64,000 bases of DNA from Ulva prolifera (GCA_023078555.1 CM041203.1:453481-517480), one strand, 5' to 3'. Shown: positions 34,738 to 53,405, numbered from the stretch's first letter. Notes: generated from the letters alone by a model not told the origin. Numbers and translations are program-made.

Positions 34738-35617
34738 GTCTGCAGTACGGTGCTAATACGTACCTCTGAAGCTTTCGTAGCTCCCGATGCGCTACTCTGA
34801 ACGAATCTTGCGCTGCACAGCGGTGCCCACCTAAAATTGCGCATATGTGTTGCGCGTGCAGTGTACGTTTTACAAAGACATATGTCAAGTACGCGCAAGG
34901 TACGGCAGCGATATCGACAACAGAGCACAACAAAGGTGCGAAGAGGTTCACCGTGGATGTTTGTGTGAAATTCTTGAATCGCGGCTAGCTGGATACGAAT
35001 TGCTGATCACTCGCGACAGCCTGCGGCATAATACCTGGCACGCATACCCTCGAAGGGGCCTCGCAATGGCCATAAATAAGATTTCAGAAAGGTAAAGGAA
35101 TGTTGCAAGCTGTGTAACGGCTTGATACCTCACGCTGGCCTCGGAAGTATCGACCCCTTGCAACAAGACGACATGTACCAAAGATGTACGTGAGCAACCT
35201 CGACGGCAATGTCATCTGGACTAAAGGTTTGAGACAGCTTTCTTTGCGAGACGGCGCATATACCGCGGCATCGCGACGCAGATGGCTCGGTCGCTTCGCA
35301 TGCATGTTTCCCGAGACAAAGTCGAGCTATCGTTGCGCGATGGCACCGTCGCGCAATGATTCATATGCAATTGTGCACACTATGAATTTAGATCCAGCAG
35401 TGTGCTGAGAATGATCGGCGCAACAGGCAAAGTGCCGTGGAATCGATCGTCTCTATGTTCCAAGCGGGGTTGTTGCGAGGAATGGCCTGTACGACTGATC
35501 TGGAGGACCACAGCCTGCAGTGTCGTGCATGAATCGAAGCAGTCCGTGATCCATCCACATCGTCGACCTGATTGTCGCTTTGCACGCCAACAGATTCGCT
35601 GGCGAGTGTGCGTAGCT

Positions 35618-36435
35618 ATGTCACAGTCAACAGAACAGAGGGCACCAGAAGTAACAAGCATTATAGACTTCATGCATCTTGTTGAAAGCTTGAAGGTGGC
35701 GATTTTCGCTCTCTGTTCTAGTTGATTTTGAATGTCAAGTGCGTCAGTTCAGATGCATAGCCCACAGCTGTATCAGTGCAGAAACAACCTCGCAAGGGAT
35801 GGGTATTGCGGGGTGTAAAACATCCGGAGAGTATTGCCGACCATATGTACCGCATGGCTGTGTTGGCATTGACCATGGCAGGGTCACATGACATCGACCA
35901 ACCTCGTTTGGTAAAGATGGCAATAGTTCATGACATTGCTGAAGCAATCGTTGGCGACATCACGCCAGTTTGTGGTATCAGCGAAGATGAAAAGCACAGG
36001 CAGGAGCTGTCTGCAATCATGAAGATACAAGAAGTTTTGGGACCAAATACGGGAGTGGCTGCTGAAGTGGTCGAATTGTGGCATGCTCCCTCTCATCAAC
36101 GTCAGGGGCATCACGTGCACTGTACACAGCATCAACCTTTCCTTGTTTTTCAGGAAGGAGTATGAAGCAGGCACTACAGCAGAGGCTAAATTGTGCAAAG
36201 ACTTTGACAAAGTGGAAATGATAATGCAAGCATATGAGTATGAACATGATCAGCAACTCAATCTGCAAGAATTTTTTGACTCGACTGCAGGAAAGTGGAG
36301 GACATCTCTGGGGTGCTGTCCCCTAACTATTTTTCGCATCAACCTACAATCTAGGACCTGCCAAGGTGTGGGGTGTTCTGCAGTCAGGATCTTGCAGAAG
36401 AGATTGTTCGCCGGAGAACTGAAGCAAAGAAGTAG
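35618..36435 (+). CDS. HDDC2: HD-domain phosphohydrolase, HDDC2 / YfbR-like 5'-deoxynucleotidase
   Basis: Metal-dependent HD-domain enzyme; relatives (YfbR, human HDDC2) remove phosphate from deoxynucleoside 5'-monophosphates. Exon 1 (35618-35695) starts with ATG and encodes [11 protein letters not shown]. Exon 2 starts at 35782 with K-x-PRKGW and has [12 protein letters not shown], whose first His is a metal ligand, and [12 protein letters not shown] carrying the HD pair. Exon 3 starts at 36154 with [21 protein letters not shown], including the second conserved Asp. The last exon ends [12 protein letters not shown] and stops at 36,433-36,435. Between exons 2 and 3 the reading phase and the conserved LWKEYE block require a GC-AG intron. 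Size and order fit the family; I saw no missing metal ligand. The 3' end faces TPX2. Confidence 0.88.
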
Positions 36436-37017
36436 CTTTTCAAACGTCCGCCCGCAAAGTCCTCCGGGCAATGGCCTACACTTGCAAGATCCTAGTCCAA
36501 TCCCAGATGTTGTTGCTGGCTGGGTACACATCGTTTGTTTCAAACTCAGCATGCTTTCAGTCGCTGGGTCCGGTGGCTTGATACCATCCGTTTACCACAA
36601 CCTGTCTCGTGCGCCTTGAATAACCATATGTGCACTTTTGTTTTCAAATCCACATGAACATATCATGGCTTTCCAGAATTATTGGAAATACCATTCGAGG
36701 TCGCTTTGGGTTCACCCAGGGTAACTGACTAAACAACTGCCAGTGCCCTGGTCCAATTGCTGTGCAGCATGAGAGCAGACGCCATTGTAGACTCTCACAC
36801 ACGAGGTTCACCATAGATGCGAGCCGATGCACAAACGGAACTTAGATCCATGCATCACGTCTGGTCTTGGTATCCTTCTGGAAGGTGGCAATGGTGCTCC
36901 GCAGTGGGTGACATATTGGAGCTGGCTTGCATCCGCTGCCTTCCCATACAGATGGTTCAATTTGATCTCAGTGCCGTATTCAGTAAATTGATTGTTGTCC
37001 CTCAGTGGTGACAGCTA

Positions 37018-38801
37018 CTATCCAAGGTTTGACTCGATTGGGTGTTGAGTTTGACGTTCATCCAGTTCAGAGCATCCAGACCCATCGTCCAAGTCTTCAT
37101 CATCTTCAAAGTCCTCACTGTCATCAGCTGCATGATGCATGCAGGACTGTGTGTATGTGGTTGTTCCCAGCATGTCCATACTACATCGACTGCTAGTTGC
37201 CAACGCAAATGGTTTCGGTTGGGTGGGAGGTTTTGCCAGCCGACGATCAGGTGCGAAGACAGGCTTGGTCCTCGATGGTGCAGGCCTGGCTTGAAACTGC
37301 AGACTCTGTCGCAGCTGCCTGACCTCTTCAGCATCTTGCACCTGCCCACGCAGGAAACACTTTTCAAATAGTGCTCTTCGGTGTGTACATGTGTGTGAGT
37401 GTGCTTGTGCTTACCACATCATCTTGATTGAGCACCGCCTCCTAGTCCACAACAAATGCGACACGAATGCAGACTCAGATACACACTGAAAATTTTTTCA
37501 CCTGACAGTGCTTAGCTGCTTTCAGCTCTAGCATCTTCTTCTCTGCCTCTTTCCGCATCTTCTCAGGTAGCTTGTGATTGATGTATTGTTCATGTCGTCT
37601 CTGCGACTGAAGATCGAAAGGTTTAGGTGTTACACAGCGTGAGCGCTGTGGTGGTGGACAGGTTTTGGGAGTCTGTACGGGTCTGCCGCTCAGGAATTCA
37701 TTCAAGGCAGCGCTGCAAAAGTCGCATTGAAAACATGCCCATTACACGGAATTCTATAAGTGCGTGGAAAGATGTCACTCGTGTGAGACTCAACAGCAAG
37801 TGTGGCTCATTAACAGTAGATGTGCTTGTTTACCATGGACTGGAAGACCCTTACCATGAGCAAATGCGTACCTGGCGCCAGTGTATAATGGCTGAAAACG
37901 GTCGGGCCTTGAATTCGCGTGCATGCGTCTCCTCTGCTAGCTGTTTCTGCCGCAAGGTTTCAAGCTCTTGAATTTTCAGGTCATGCCTTATGACAGAACA
38001 CAGATGGAAAGGTTGTGCACGAGTGACCTTTGCAACTCTGTGAACATCCTTTGGCTCAGAGGAGCTCCGCAATGGATGTTGTGCTTGCGGCACAGTTCTA
38101 GATCTACCGAAATGCACGTTATCCTGCAAACACTAGCCTTGCATTCAAGGTGCCACAATGAAGGCAGCATGTGATATAGACCAGCAAATCAGGCAGGGTG
38201 GACGCCCTCAGAGACAAGTGAGCGGATCTGCTGTGGGTCGCGCCTGTTGAGGTTGGTGTGCTGCTATTCTTGGGCTCCTGGCCCGCTGATCAACTGCCAA
38301 GGCAAATGGCTTGGGTAAAGTCGTAGTTGCCCACGGCATCGCTGTATCCCGTGCTGGCCGTGTTTTGGATGTTGCAGATAGCATGCAGGGGCTGACAGGC
38401 GGGCTCTTTGCCCGTGTGCTGTTGGCCTTCGCAACTGAGCATTCGTGCCATCGTGATGACTGAGTTATATCCCGACTCAGAGTTGCACCGGCTGCAGCTG
38501 CTGACCGTCTAGTCATTTGCATCGTGTCGTGAAGCATATGCTCCGCGTATGACAATCCTGACGATGTCAGCGGCATGTCTGGCTTCTCAGCATTCAGTTC
38601 ACGGCTAATTCTGAGATCTTGGTGTGGAGGAGCATCCGCTTGATGAAGCCCCCCCGTGGTCTGCATGAGCGAACGGAATTCGACATACAGATATCGCGAA
38701 ACACAGATGGCGGTTTCTTGAATATTATATTCAAGGTATCGGTGAATCGCCGGAATTGAACCGCTCAACACTGTGGTGGCCAACCTGTCTCTCGCCAGCA
38801 T
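37018..38801 (-). CDS. TPX2: TPX2-family microtubule-associated protein, multi-exon
   Basis: Spindle assembly factor that binds microtubules and activates Aurora kinase in animals and plants. The first exon (ATG at 38,801, down to about 38,210) holds KPFALAVDQRARSP, one of several KPF-type repeats. A middle exon (about 38,090-37,880) reads AQPFHLCSVIRHD and LRQKQLAEETHAREFKARPF, like the TPX2 central region. Next exons carry KPFDLQSQRRHEQY and AEKKMLELKAAKHC, then VRQLRQSLQFQARPAP, the core of the C-terminal TPX2 domain (PF06886), followed by another QPKPFALATSSR. The stop is TAG at 37,018-37,020 after an acidic tail. An Aurora-binding N-terminus is not obvious, so it could be a TPX2-like (TPXL/WVD2-like) member. 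The start is tentative. Confidence 0.8.
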
Positions 38802-41800
38802 CAGAGTGCTCAATTAATCCTGCATTCTCTGGAGTTGGCGAAGTCACCATCTCCATTTGTGCCGGTTCCGGATATCTAGACATTGGTCTCGTGCAGCGGC
38901 TGTTGCAACGCTTGCACCGTCGTCAAGCATTGCTACCCAATGTGGTTCTCTGGAACAGTTCCAAGCAGCGTCTGATTTTTGCAATTCCATGTTATACTTT
39001 TTTACGCCTGGACCCAGCTGAGTCGTTCTAGCGGCAAACCGAGTGATCGACAAGCGTCATGCATGTGCATGTGCAGCGGCCGCGGTGCTTGTTGCCCGCA
39101 GCGCTACCTGCCTTGCTTTGTCCTTGTAACACACACAGCTGCCGCGTAGTAGTTGCGTGTTGAAATGTGACTCAGCATCTACACACATCTGGAAGCTAAT
39201 ATGTGTCACGGTCTAGAGAGGCCTAGACAGACCCGGACCTGACAGAAGAATCTGGACACACGGATGTGTATGTATACACCGTTTTGCAGGCGAACTCGGG
39301 GTGGTTGATTTTTGGACGAGCTGCATATTGGATGTTTGCTGCCAATTTCCACAACCCAACCTCACTGAGAATGCACTTGGGGGTGTTTCAGGGGCGGGCT
39401 GAAAGTTGCAGTCAGCAAATAACCGGAAATGTCATTCTTGGGAATGTTTCGGAGGTGCACTACATCACACATGGATCACGCCAGCCAAAACGTTACACAT
39501 GCAACTCCTACAAGAAACTCATAATGCAATTCCTACCAGAAAAGCCACTGAGCTAATGGACCTTGGGGGTGGCAAGGTGGCCTGCCCTGCACCCCGTCTG
39601 ATCAGCTACACTGCAGTTGATCATGAACAGGCCAAATTGGCCCGCTTGTGTAGCTGTGCTGTCTAGAGAGCAGTATATCACAGGCATTAGGCCGGGTGTG
39701 CGGAACATATATCACAGGCAGGATCGACAAATGAGCAGACTGGAGGTATTCCGATGGCAGCCTAGGTATTTTCGGCAAAAACACGAAACGCTGAAAACCC
39801 ACTTGCATTCAAGTCCTCATCTTCTGCGCTTCACATTGGTGTTTTTTCGGGCTTCAGGTGAGGTCTATGCACGCAGCCAGATGAATTTAACTCTCATGGA
39901 GAACGCCGCTTTACGTCGGCTTACCGCTCGAGTACACCGGAGAGTGTGCAAGCGCCCCGGTTCATTGTGACACCGGGTCGAATGGATCGCTGTTGCTGTT
40001 GAGTGCTCAATTGCGTTGGTTGTGCTCTAATTGGAGCCTTGGTTTGTTGTGGCGGTGTATTGCAAGTGTGCCCGCTTACCCGTCCGTACCGCTGAGTTAC
40101 GTCGACAGAGCTCGATCAGGCCTTTGGCCAGCCTGATCGGGCATCTCTTTGACAAAAGCCATCCACATTTGCTTTCGATATAACTTCAGCTGTGACTCTG
40201 TCTAGTTTTAGGGCCTATGAGCGGCAGCTTGGACTGCTCGGGTCTTGTCAACGTACGCGGCGTTACTCTGAAAGTACGTGAGGCCGCTCGTAAAGAGCTG
40301 AAAAGGGGACATATGAATCTAGGGATGTGCTCAGAATTTTGTGCAGGACAATATCTGACCATGTGGTCGTGACCATGGCGTGAGCCAGATCCAGCCTGAG
40401 CACTTTCACACCAAGAATGCTTTTCTGCCCTTTTGCCACGCCGCACAGAGCCATGAATGCCAATGGTGTGGACACTGGCGTTGTTCAGTAGTTCCTTGTT
40501 TTTCTTCAAAGCAAACGGGAATCGAGAACTCAACACTCAACTCTTGGAATGCGATTGAGCATGACACTGCCTCACACCAAACCCAGATGCTTCTGTCACA
40601 ACCCCGAAGCAACCATTCAAAGCACTGAGACACTTCCATATAGATGATGTTGGCATCCGTGCCGCTCCTCCGAGCGCGACCGGTTGATGAGCAGGGTGCC
40701 CTTGGAGCTGCAGTCCTATGAGGCCCCGGCAGAAATTTTGGTCGCTGGTTATTGCACACCCTCGTAGCCACAGCATGAGCGGCTGATCAAGCGCTCAGTA
40801 GACATTTCAACACAACTACACACCAAGATGCACAAATGAACTTCAAAAGCGCTGCTGAACGTGATAGTTTCATCAAGACACACTGACCCTGTTCGACCGT
40901 GCACTGCTGAAACGCTTCGCGATAGCTGTTTTTACCCAGTCGCGCCCCCACCTCGCCCTGTCCATTACGTAATATTCTGTACCTATTTGCTTTGTGTCGA
41001 TGTGATAGCCCAAGGCCCCTCGGAATGTAGCGCCACAGCATTCTTTTCGCGCTGCGAAAGGTCAGCATGACCTCGAGCTTTGTTTTACGACGATTTGATT
41101 GCATCTTCGTCGCACATATGCAAACTGCTGCTTGTTTCGAATTCTGTGAGGAATGCTGCAAGTGAAGGCTGGATTGGTGAAGCAGCTAGACGCACTCGAG
41201 CACAAAGCCACTCGCGGCAACCGTGGAAGCAGCAGAATCCTCTGAAGCATTCACTTCAGATGTGTTACCAGTGTTGTTCTGTGCCGCTCTACGCCCTGCT
41301 CAAGGACAGTATTTTTTACACATGAGCACAAGGTGAGGAAGCAGACTGCGACATGTGGATCGTGGAGGCATGCAGCACGGAAACTCCCATACTGAATCGG
41401 TGATCCCTGTGCAGCTCAGTGAGCCATTGGAATACATTGGACAGAGTCATGGCGACCAGCGTGGAACACAGACAATCGCTACAAGCAACACGACAGGGCG
41501 TTTTCCTTGGACTATCGAGTAGCCTGCACATACAGGTCGGCGCCAGTACATTCAACAATGGTGCATGCCTGAGCAATGGAGTGATCTTACTAGGCACATG
41601 ATGCAGGCATGAGGTTTGTACTGTACATGATGCAGGTCTCAGAAGACTTCTACTTGCAATGTGACCACTGATGCACCTATGAATTCGACACAGCAGTCAT
41701 TGGTGGATGCTTAAACTCAACTGCCATGAGATCATGACGGCTTGCACATGGGGATTTATACCCGCATCAAGCTGCAAACTCGAGGACGTCCGTGTACACT

Positions 41801-43378
41801 GTGTTGGTTGCGACGGGATGAGCACGTCAACACGGTCAAGCACACCGGCTCCCCGACATCACATCACATTATCGAACTAGGCGTATACCCGATGATGAGA
41901 GTAAGAAGCTGCAAATCAGGTGCTTCAACCCGACTGTATGATGCTGGCGTCATGCACCTCCGGACAGGCCTCTGATTGTTCCCGGCAATTCTTGGCAAGC
42001 AATTGCATCTCACAGCAATCATAATTGCAGGCAACACAGGCACGCGCACAAAGATGCGCCGGACATAGTTGCAAGCCATGCAGCAATCATTCTGGAGAGA
42101 TACGTCAGCGGCCGGCTCCATCACAAGACTGATCAGCACAACGTCCCCAGACCCACCTGAGGCAGCAGAGCGGCAGCCTGATGAACTGCCGGAATAAATC
42201 ATTTCATAAGCCGCAGGTCATGTGTGTACAACTATGCAGCGACTTCAGCAGCTGGAAAATATGTCAACGTACCTCCGGCGCAGATGTGTGCATAGCTGGC
42301 ACATCTTCTGGACCGCTCGAGCAGCCACATACTCATGTACAGAATGAAACGGATGACTGTAACGAAGACTATGTGCTGCAAGTTGGTCTGGTGCGGTGAT
42401 GTTTCCTGTCGGGAGGCCTGGCCGTGCGCATTCGTACCGTATGGTATTCAGCAGTATGCTGCCGCACAGCGGCTGGTACTGACTTTTCTAAATGGCCATA
42501 CAGACGGCTGTTTGACTCGCAATAAACATCTTTGTAACATTGACATCACATGCGTGGGCGTAGGAGCGGTGCAGCGGCGATTTGTTGCTCTGTGCCTTTT
42601 GACGCATTTACCTACCGCGGCCGAGCGTGGTATGTCGATGGTAACTGGGGCAAATTGGGTAAAGGCCCTTGTATGAGCCCGCACAGCCCGGTAACTCCGG
42701 CTCTGAGGTGCCGGGCACAACACGGTACTACCAGCGATGCCACTTTACCACCGTGCTACCTCCCGTTTGCTCATTTGTCGATCCTGCCTGTGTATACGCA
42801 TGCGGCTGTGCTTGTATTTTTCACCTATCGCAACTTATCGCATTGTTGGTCCGCTGTAATTCCGATACAGACCAGTTCACAACATTGCGCCCGGTGATGC
42901 GCACGAGTGCGTTAACGAGATAACGCAGTTTCGAGCCGTTGACCCCACGCTTCGCACGTATCAATTGCACCAGAGCCCACGGAGAGCTCTCGGCAAGCAG
43001 TACGGCTTCGGAGACCCGCCAAGCCAGAACACCATGGTGTTGATGGTGTTCTGGGTCGGCGCGTCGTGAAGCACCAACGAACACTGACGAGATACAGTAG
43101 TCGCGGTGCCTCGCCGGCGGGTCGCCACCTTTGTCCTCGTAACACTGAGCCGCGTCAGGCGCAGGCAGGCGAGGAAGATAGACATTGGCGAACGTGATCA
43201 CGCCGAATTCACAACTGCCCGCACGAGGCAAATTCGTTCTCTCGTGTGGTGGTGCAGTGACATCACCATCGTCTCAGTGGATCGGTCGTGTACTTCTGTG
43301 CTCCTTCTACTTGAACCCAGCTATCGAAACAGATGCTGTCGAACGTGCAGGCACACCCACCCGCCACAGTGCAATACA
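38802..43378. other. 4.6 kb without a recognised gene
   Basis: Only short overlapping frames appear on both strands. A minus-strand segment at about 40,470-40,265 (70 codons, reading like LCGVAKGQKSILGVKVLRL) has protein-like composition and could be an exon of an unknown gene. Another plausible minus-strand piece is near 41,470-41,320. No domain, tRNA or repeat was recognised. Confidence 0.4.
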
Positions 43379-46214
<2,836 letters not shown>

Positions 46215-46568
46215 ATAAGAATGATAGCTCACCCGTGCCATAGTGACGCCGAGTCTGATATGAAAATCCCAGCAGAGACAGCGGCATTCATTTGTGTTTT
46301 CCGTATGATGTTACAGGGCACAGCTCATTGTGACAAATTGTGCTAGCAACCTGTATAACGCCAGCGCATAGTGTACAGCAGCCAGACAATGTCGTTTCAT
46401 GGCCCCATTACCCGATACTAATGAGAAATCGAGGTTTTAAAGTTTGTGGGTGCATAAAGATAAGGCCACATGTGATCGCATTTCTCCCCAAGCTTGTTCC
46501 AGGTGATAGACAATGAGTCCATGATCCTGTCGCCCCTTTGGACTGCCTCTAAGAAGGCGATGGGTACA

Positions 46569-48050
46569 TCAGTACGAACGTGCGAGAATTTTGTGGCACA
46601 TCTGCCGCAACATCTCCCTCGCAGCTTCTGCATGCTCTGATGGGCTGGGGCCTAAGCTGTCGAGGTTCTGCAACGCAAAGCAGATGTATTCCTCAGCGAG
46701 CTCCAAAGACCGCTCTATTCCTCGGCTGCTCCGTAAGCACTCGAGTGCAACCTCCACATCCCCTTCTTTACACAATTTTCGTTTGATGATTGGTATCAAC
46801 TCCGGATGCTCCTCAGCAGCAAACAAAAGTGGACAAGTTATAACACCAGCCTTAACATCATTCAATGCAGGCTTCCCCAAAATTGACCCTTTACTGGTAA
46901 AGTCCAGTATATCATCTGTCACCTACAATTTGCCAGGGGTCAGAACTCTATGTTTACAGTTCATACAAATTAGTGAGGGCCTGAACATGAAGAGTTTGTC
47001 ATTGCTAACTGATAATGAATGTCATATGTGATATTTGATTGAACATGGTATGTGTTGCTGTCAGTGATAACCATTGCCAGAGCCCACACGGGTTCATCTT
47101 CCTCCTGTGTGCTGGCATGCCTAGAACCCCTGCTCAGCAGTGCGCACATACATGAGTGCGCCACTCTGCAAATACCTGTGAGCACTACGAGATTTGTAGC
47201 CCAAGGTGACATTCTAAATAAATCGCACTTGGAAAGCGAGGCCCAGATTCCGGCCAAATTGAAACGATGCTTCGCAAGCCTCTGCACCTGCTCCACTGAG
47301 AACAGCAGTGGCTTTGCAGGCATTAGCCAGCAGTGATGCTGTTTTCAGGTACGTCTTCTGTGTGTACAGGTCCATGGATGCCAAATGTGCCTTCGCAGCT
47401 GTAGCTTGCAGAACCTCACCACTGACGAGGTCCTCGAGAATCTGGGACATCAGGGTAACTACTGTTGTATTTTGTAGTGAAGCAAGCGTCATGGACGCCC
47501 TTGCGAGGAGGAAGTCCCCCGCCAATATTGCCACCTTGTTCCCCATCATGTGGTTCAGTGCGGGCTTGCCTCTCCTTGAGTCGGCATCGTCGATGACATC
47601 ATCATGCAGTAAGCTTGCTACATGGATCAGTTCAGATATCTCTGCGATGCGCTGCTGTCTTCTCCGTACTTCAGTGGGAGTAACTCCCACAGGCCGGAGG
47701 TCTGCTGTCAGAATCTGATCCTCAGGGGGCGGTCCATTTGCTAATGCAGAGCTGAGAAGTAGGCAAATTGATGGTCGTATTCTTTTGCCTTCTGAACCGC
47801 TTAGGAAAAAATAACTAGCCGCTTGCTGCAGTGCTGGAATTTCTGACGCCACAGCCTCACGAATTCGTTCTGATACCGCCTTGAGCTCAGCTTGGACCGA
47901 TCCTAGATTATGTTGCTGATGTTTAAAATCGTACTGCTTCGGCTGTGCCAACCCCACAGTTAGCAACCGCGATTGGCACAGAACGTCAGTAGGGCCATGC
48001 GTAGCCGCTGCCGTGTGAGAAGCAGGGTCCACGGGCTCCCAACCAGCCGG
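46569..48050 (-). CDS. SPS: Long-chain prenyl diphosphate synthase (solanesyl type), 5' exon missing
   Basis: Trans-prenyltransferase that extends farnesyl or geranylgeranyl diphosphate with IPP to make the side chain of plastoquinone or ubiquinone. Two exons are clear: 48,050-47,229 and 46,922-46,569, joined in phase at FQ|VTDDILDF. The first Asp-rich motif is in LLHDDVIDDADSRRGKPALN; the second is DDILDFTSKGSILGKP. The small-residue positions upstream of the first motif suggest a long product. The stop is TGA at 46,569-46,571. The first exon begins after an ATTAG acceptor with an in-frame stop just before it, so an initiating exon with the targeting peptide lies further upstream and was not found. 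Divergent from the squalene epoxidase gene; tail-to-tail with the lipid kinase. Confidence 0.88.
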
Positions 48051-48720
48051 CTAATGAGCGTGACAGGCCAAAGAACGCTTGACTGCAGCGTGAGGACATT
48101 GATGTACGACCCCGTCTGCTGAGATTCTACCTGGCGCGCCAGACACAGAGGTCTGAAGTCACAAGTGTACGAAACAGCTCACGAAGTGCAAACCTTCGCC
48201 AAGTCGTTAAATAATAACAGCTTCGGCATGCGTTGGTATGCGTTGTCTCATCGGCTCGATCTGCGGTAACTGTTTGCGAACTCAGAGCCACATTGGCTAC
48301 ATGGCAATGAGCACTCGTTGGCTCGTGGTGCCTTAGCCACCACCAACACGGAGGCCGTTGTCAGGTCCAGCAGGTGCAGATGCTGCTAAAGCAGACGTAC
48401 AGTCCGCTGACAACAGTCAGTTCATCTGGGTGATTCATAATTCCATTGAGCATTCAAACTTCTGCATGCGGGCTAGGCGCAAGTGACGTCATTGCTGATG
48501 GAGCGTGAAGATGAAGGCTTGGTTGTTCCAAGTATAGTCAGCAACAACGCTGTGGAAAATGATCCTGCGGTATGGCTCTCAATCTTTGTCCAATGCCATG
48601 TGCGGTCGTCAGGTGTCATTTCTACGACATGCATGAACAACTTGCGCGCCAGTGCCTGAGCATTTTCATACACGTCTACAGATCTCGACCACCTCCTTCA
48701 TTAGGCTGCTATGTAGGTGT
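48051..48720. other. Shared 5' region of prenyl synthase and squalene epoxidase
   Basis: About 670 bp between the two divergent genes. It must contain the undetected first exon of at least the prenyl synthase (a minus-strand ATG near 48,230 followed by about 12 codons is one possibility) and perhaps a bidirectional promoter. No TATA box is evident. Confidence 0.4.
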
Positions 48721-50859
<2,139 letters not shown>

Positions 50860-53405
50860 AAAGTCACCTCAGTCAGTGTCAGTCACGTGATGATAAAAAA
50901 AATAATAATAATTTGCAGGCTTGGTGATTCGTTTAGCATGCTTGTTTTTTCCATGACACAATTCAAGGTGAGCATACCAACTACATCTTTACACAGCATG
51001 AAGACCGTCTGGCGAACTTTCCACTGATTACATCCCTGCAACAGTAGATTTGCTATGTTTGTGACAATGTTCGATGCACTGTCACTTCAGAGTACTCTGT
51101 GCAAATTCTGTGTCTTTTACAGCGCAGTGAAATCTTGAAAGTGCTCCGGCTTGTGCATTGCTGGCCCATTGTCTGGGTTAACGAGTTTTACCGGACAACA
51201 CTGCGACATCAAATATTTCTGATTGGGACCAGGCAATGTCTAAATTTTCGTTCGAGTGTATACAGCTTAATAAATAAGCTATCGAAGGTCCTCGGCAGCA
51301 ATTAAATTATAGCCTGCTAAGCTATAGGTCCTGTTCAGGCGGAACATTGCAACAGCGGAGCACTTGCAAACATAACTTCTCAATCGCAGTTACAAATCGC
51401 CCTTGGCTATCGGCATGCGCGACCAGCTCTACAAGCTGCTCGAGAGCACACTAAAGCGCATAATAGTAAGAAATCTATCGTGCTGCGCGGGTGATCCGGT
51501 GCACGAACACACCGACACGGCAAAGGCTGCTCGTCGGAATCGGACGCTTTCCTCTACATCTACTTCAATGACATCCACAAGTCATGGCGCAGCTCGGCAG
51601 CTTGGTTTTAGACGGGCAACCTGCCTTTGTTAGCTCGAATGCGGAATGCAACAGCAGCCGGCACATCAATAGTTAAAGTGATTAGCGATTATCGGAACTC
51701 TGAATGAATTTCGCGATCGCTTCGCAAGCTATACGACACCGCGTGAAATACGTTTTCGCTCGCTTCGCTCGCTATAGCGTGGGTGTCATAATTACGTTTA
51801 CAGCTTAAATCAGACTTGAACTGTAATTATGTCGCTTATAAGCGATTTATCGCCGAAAATTTAAATACTGGGACCGGGCTGCAGCTCACGGCGATATCAT
51901 TTCCAGAACTGTGGTAGATTCACATCATACAAATGCTGTTAAAATTTGGCGGGAGATGGGTGGTCAAGATCCTGCTGCAAAACCCATGGAAAAGATATGA
52001 CTGGTACGGCCTGACAAAAGCCTTAACACATGTGTGAATCGGTCAACATGGAAACCAGATCATACAATCCGTGACGTACAGTCTGCAACAGCAAGGCACT
52101 CCGAACACGGCGGACGTGCCAGGAACATGGAAGCAACATCAGAATGGACAGCAGGATAAGGCAACCCACATCTTTCACGTGTGCAAGTCATACATGCAAG
52201 AGGCACGGAAAGTGCGCCTATGCGGAGCCTCGCGAAACCTGCGAGCTTGCTTTCGTGGTTTGCCGTGCATTGCCTGAACCTTTGTAATTTGTATTCCGTC
52301 GCAACTCTAATCGTTCCGACGCACCCGTGCTCAAGAAAGGCTGAAGAAGTGCAATAATAGCAAAAGAACACCGGGTGACAAAGTCGAAGACAAGAGGAAA
52401 GCCAGGTGCAACAGTCAGCCCTGTCTCAGCATCAGACAACAGGAAACTGTCACAACACAGCAACCGAAAGCAGGAGTCCAGGCAGCTGCCCAAGTACCCA
52501 GTGCCAGGAGGCGCAGAAACACATCCCTGCTCATGACTACCAATCCGAGGTAGTGAGTTCACCAGTTGTCGCTGTGTGCATGACGATCGCAGACCGATAT
52601 AAGATGTTCTGACCTTGATAAAGGACCTCGTAAGATACTTCTGCGAGTTTACCTACAACACCCCTTGACAACGGAATGGACAAGCTAGACATGGATGCAC
52701 GGAATTGCAAGCAGTAACCCTGTGTGCAGTAATCAGACGAGTTTCGCATTCGACGTTGCAACGAGATTATCCTGTTACCAGGGACGCCTAGGATAGTGAC
52801 GATGAAAGCTTTTGGGCTGAGTCGTGCATCATGCAGGAGAATCAGGGATCTATGCGTAACCTCAGGTGGGCTCAGAGCAGGCAGATCTCTTCAGAATAGA
52901 TAACAGGGGCGGGCCACATCGATACAGAGCTGGCCACAGCGCGCCAGCATGCATCAGAGCACGCTTTGATGCATCAGAGCGCCCGCCAGAGCATAGGACA
53001 TGGACAGAGTGCATCAGAGATTCTCAGCTATCCCGATAGATACAATGTGTCTGCACGCCAGCCCGAAAGCACGCTGATGCAGCAACTGGAGCCGTCGTGA
53101 GCCCCACAGGCGTAACACAGTCTTACAAGCTCAGCTGAGCCGTGACGCGATGCTACCGCATGCATGTGCACGTTCGCAAAACCCTTCAGCCATCACTGCC
53201 GGATCATCTCTTCACAGGTCCAGGTGTGGCGATGTGGGTGACCTGGATGTGATCCCCATATATGATATGCCGCATCATGCGCGCCCTCGAGAGCTGCTAT
53301 TGTTGAGGTGTCCATCATCACATTTTGTCTGACCGCGCGCTCGTTTTGACTGAGTACATCGTCAGTCCAGTGCTCCTGTTGCCGGTCTTGGCACTGTTAT
53401 AAAAC
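50860..53405. other. 2.5 kb without a recognised gene, partly AT-rich
   Basis: Base composition becomes more A/T-rich between about 51,050 and 52,050. The segment 51,690-51,870 is dense in short palindromes (see findings). Around 52,945-53,060 the word GCATCAGAG recurs. No coding frame stands out. Confidence 0.5.
51787..51845. repeat. Palindromic cluster
   Basis: CATAATTAC (51,787-51,795) is repeated inverted as GTAATTATG (51,823-51,831), directly followed by the perfect 14-bp palindrome TCGCTTATAAGCGA (51,832-51,845). Just upstream lie CGCTCGCTTCGCTCGC and TCGCGATCGC-like words. The cluster could be a hairpin-forming end of a non-autonomous element or a protein-binding site. Function unknown. 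Confidence 0.6.

Noticed and set aside
47308-47718. 136-codon plus-strand frame
   Set aside because: Antisense shadow of the prenyl diphosphate synthase exon.
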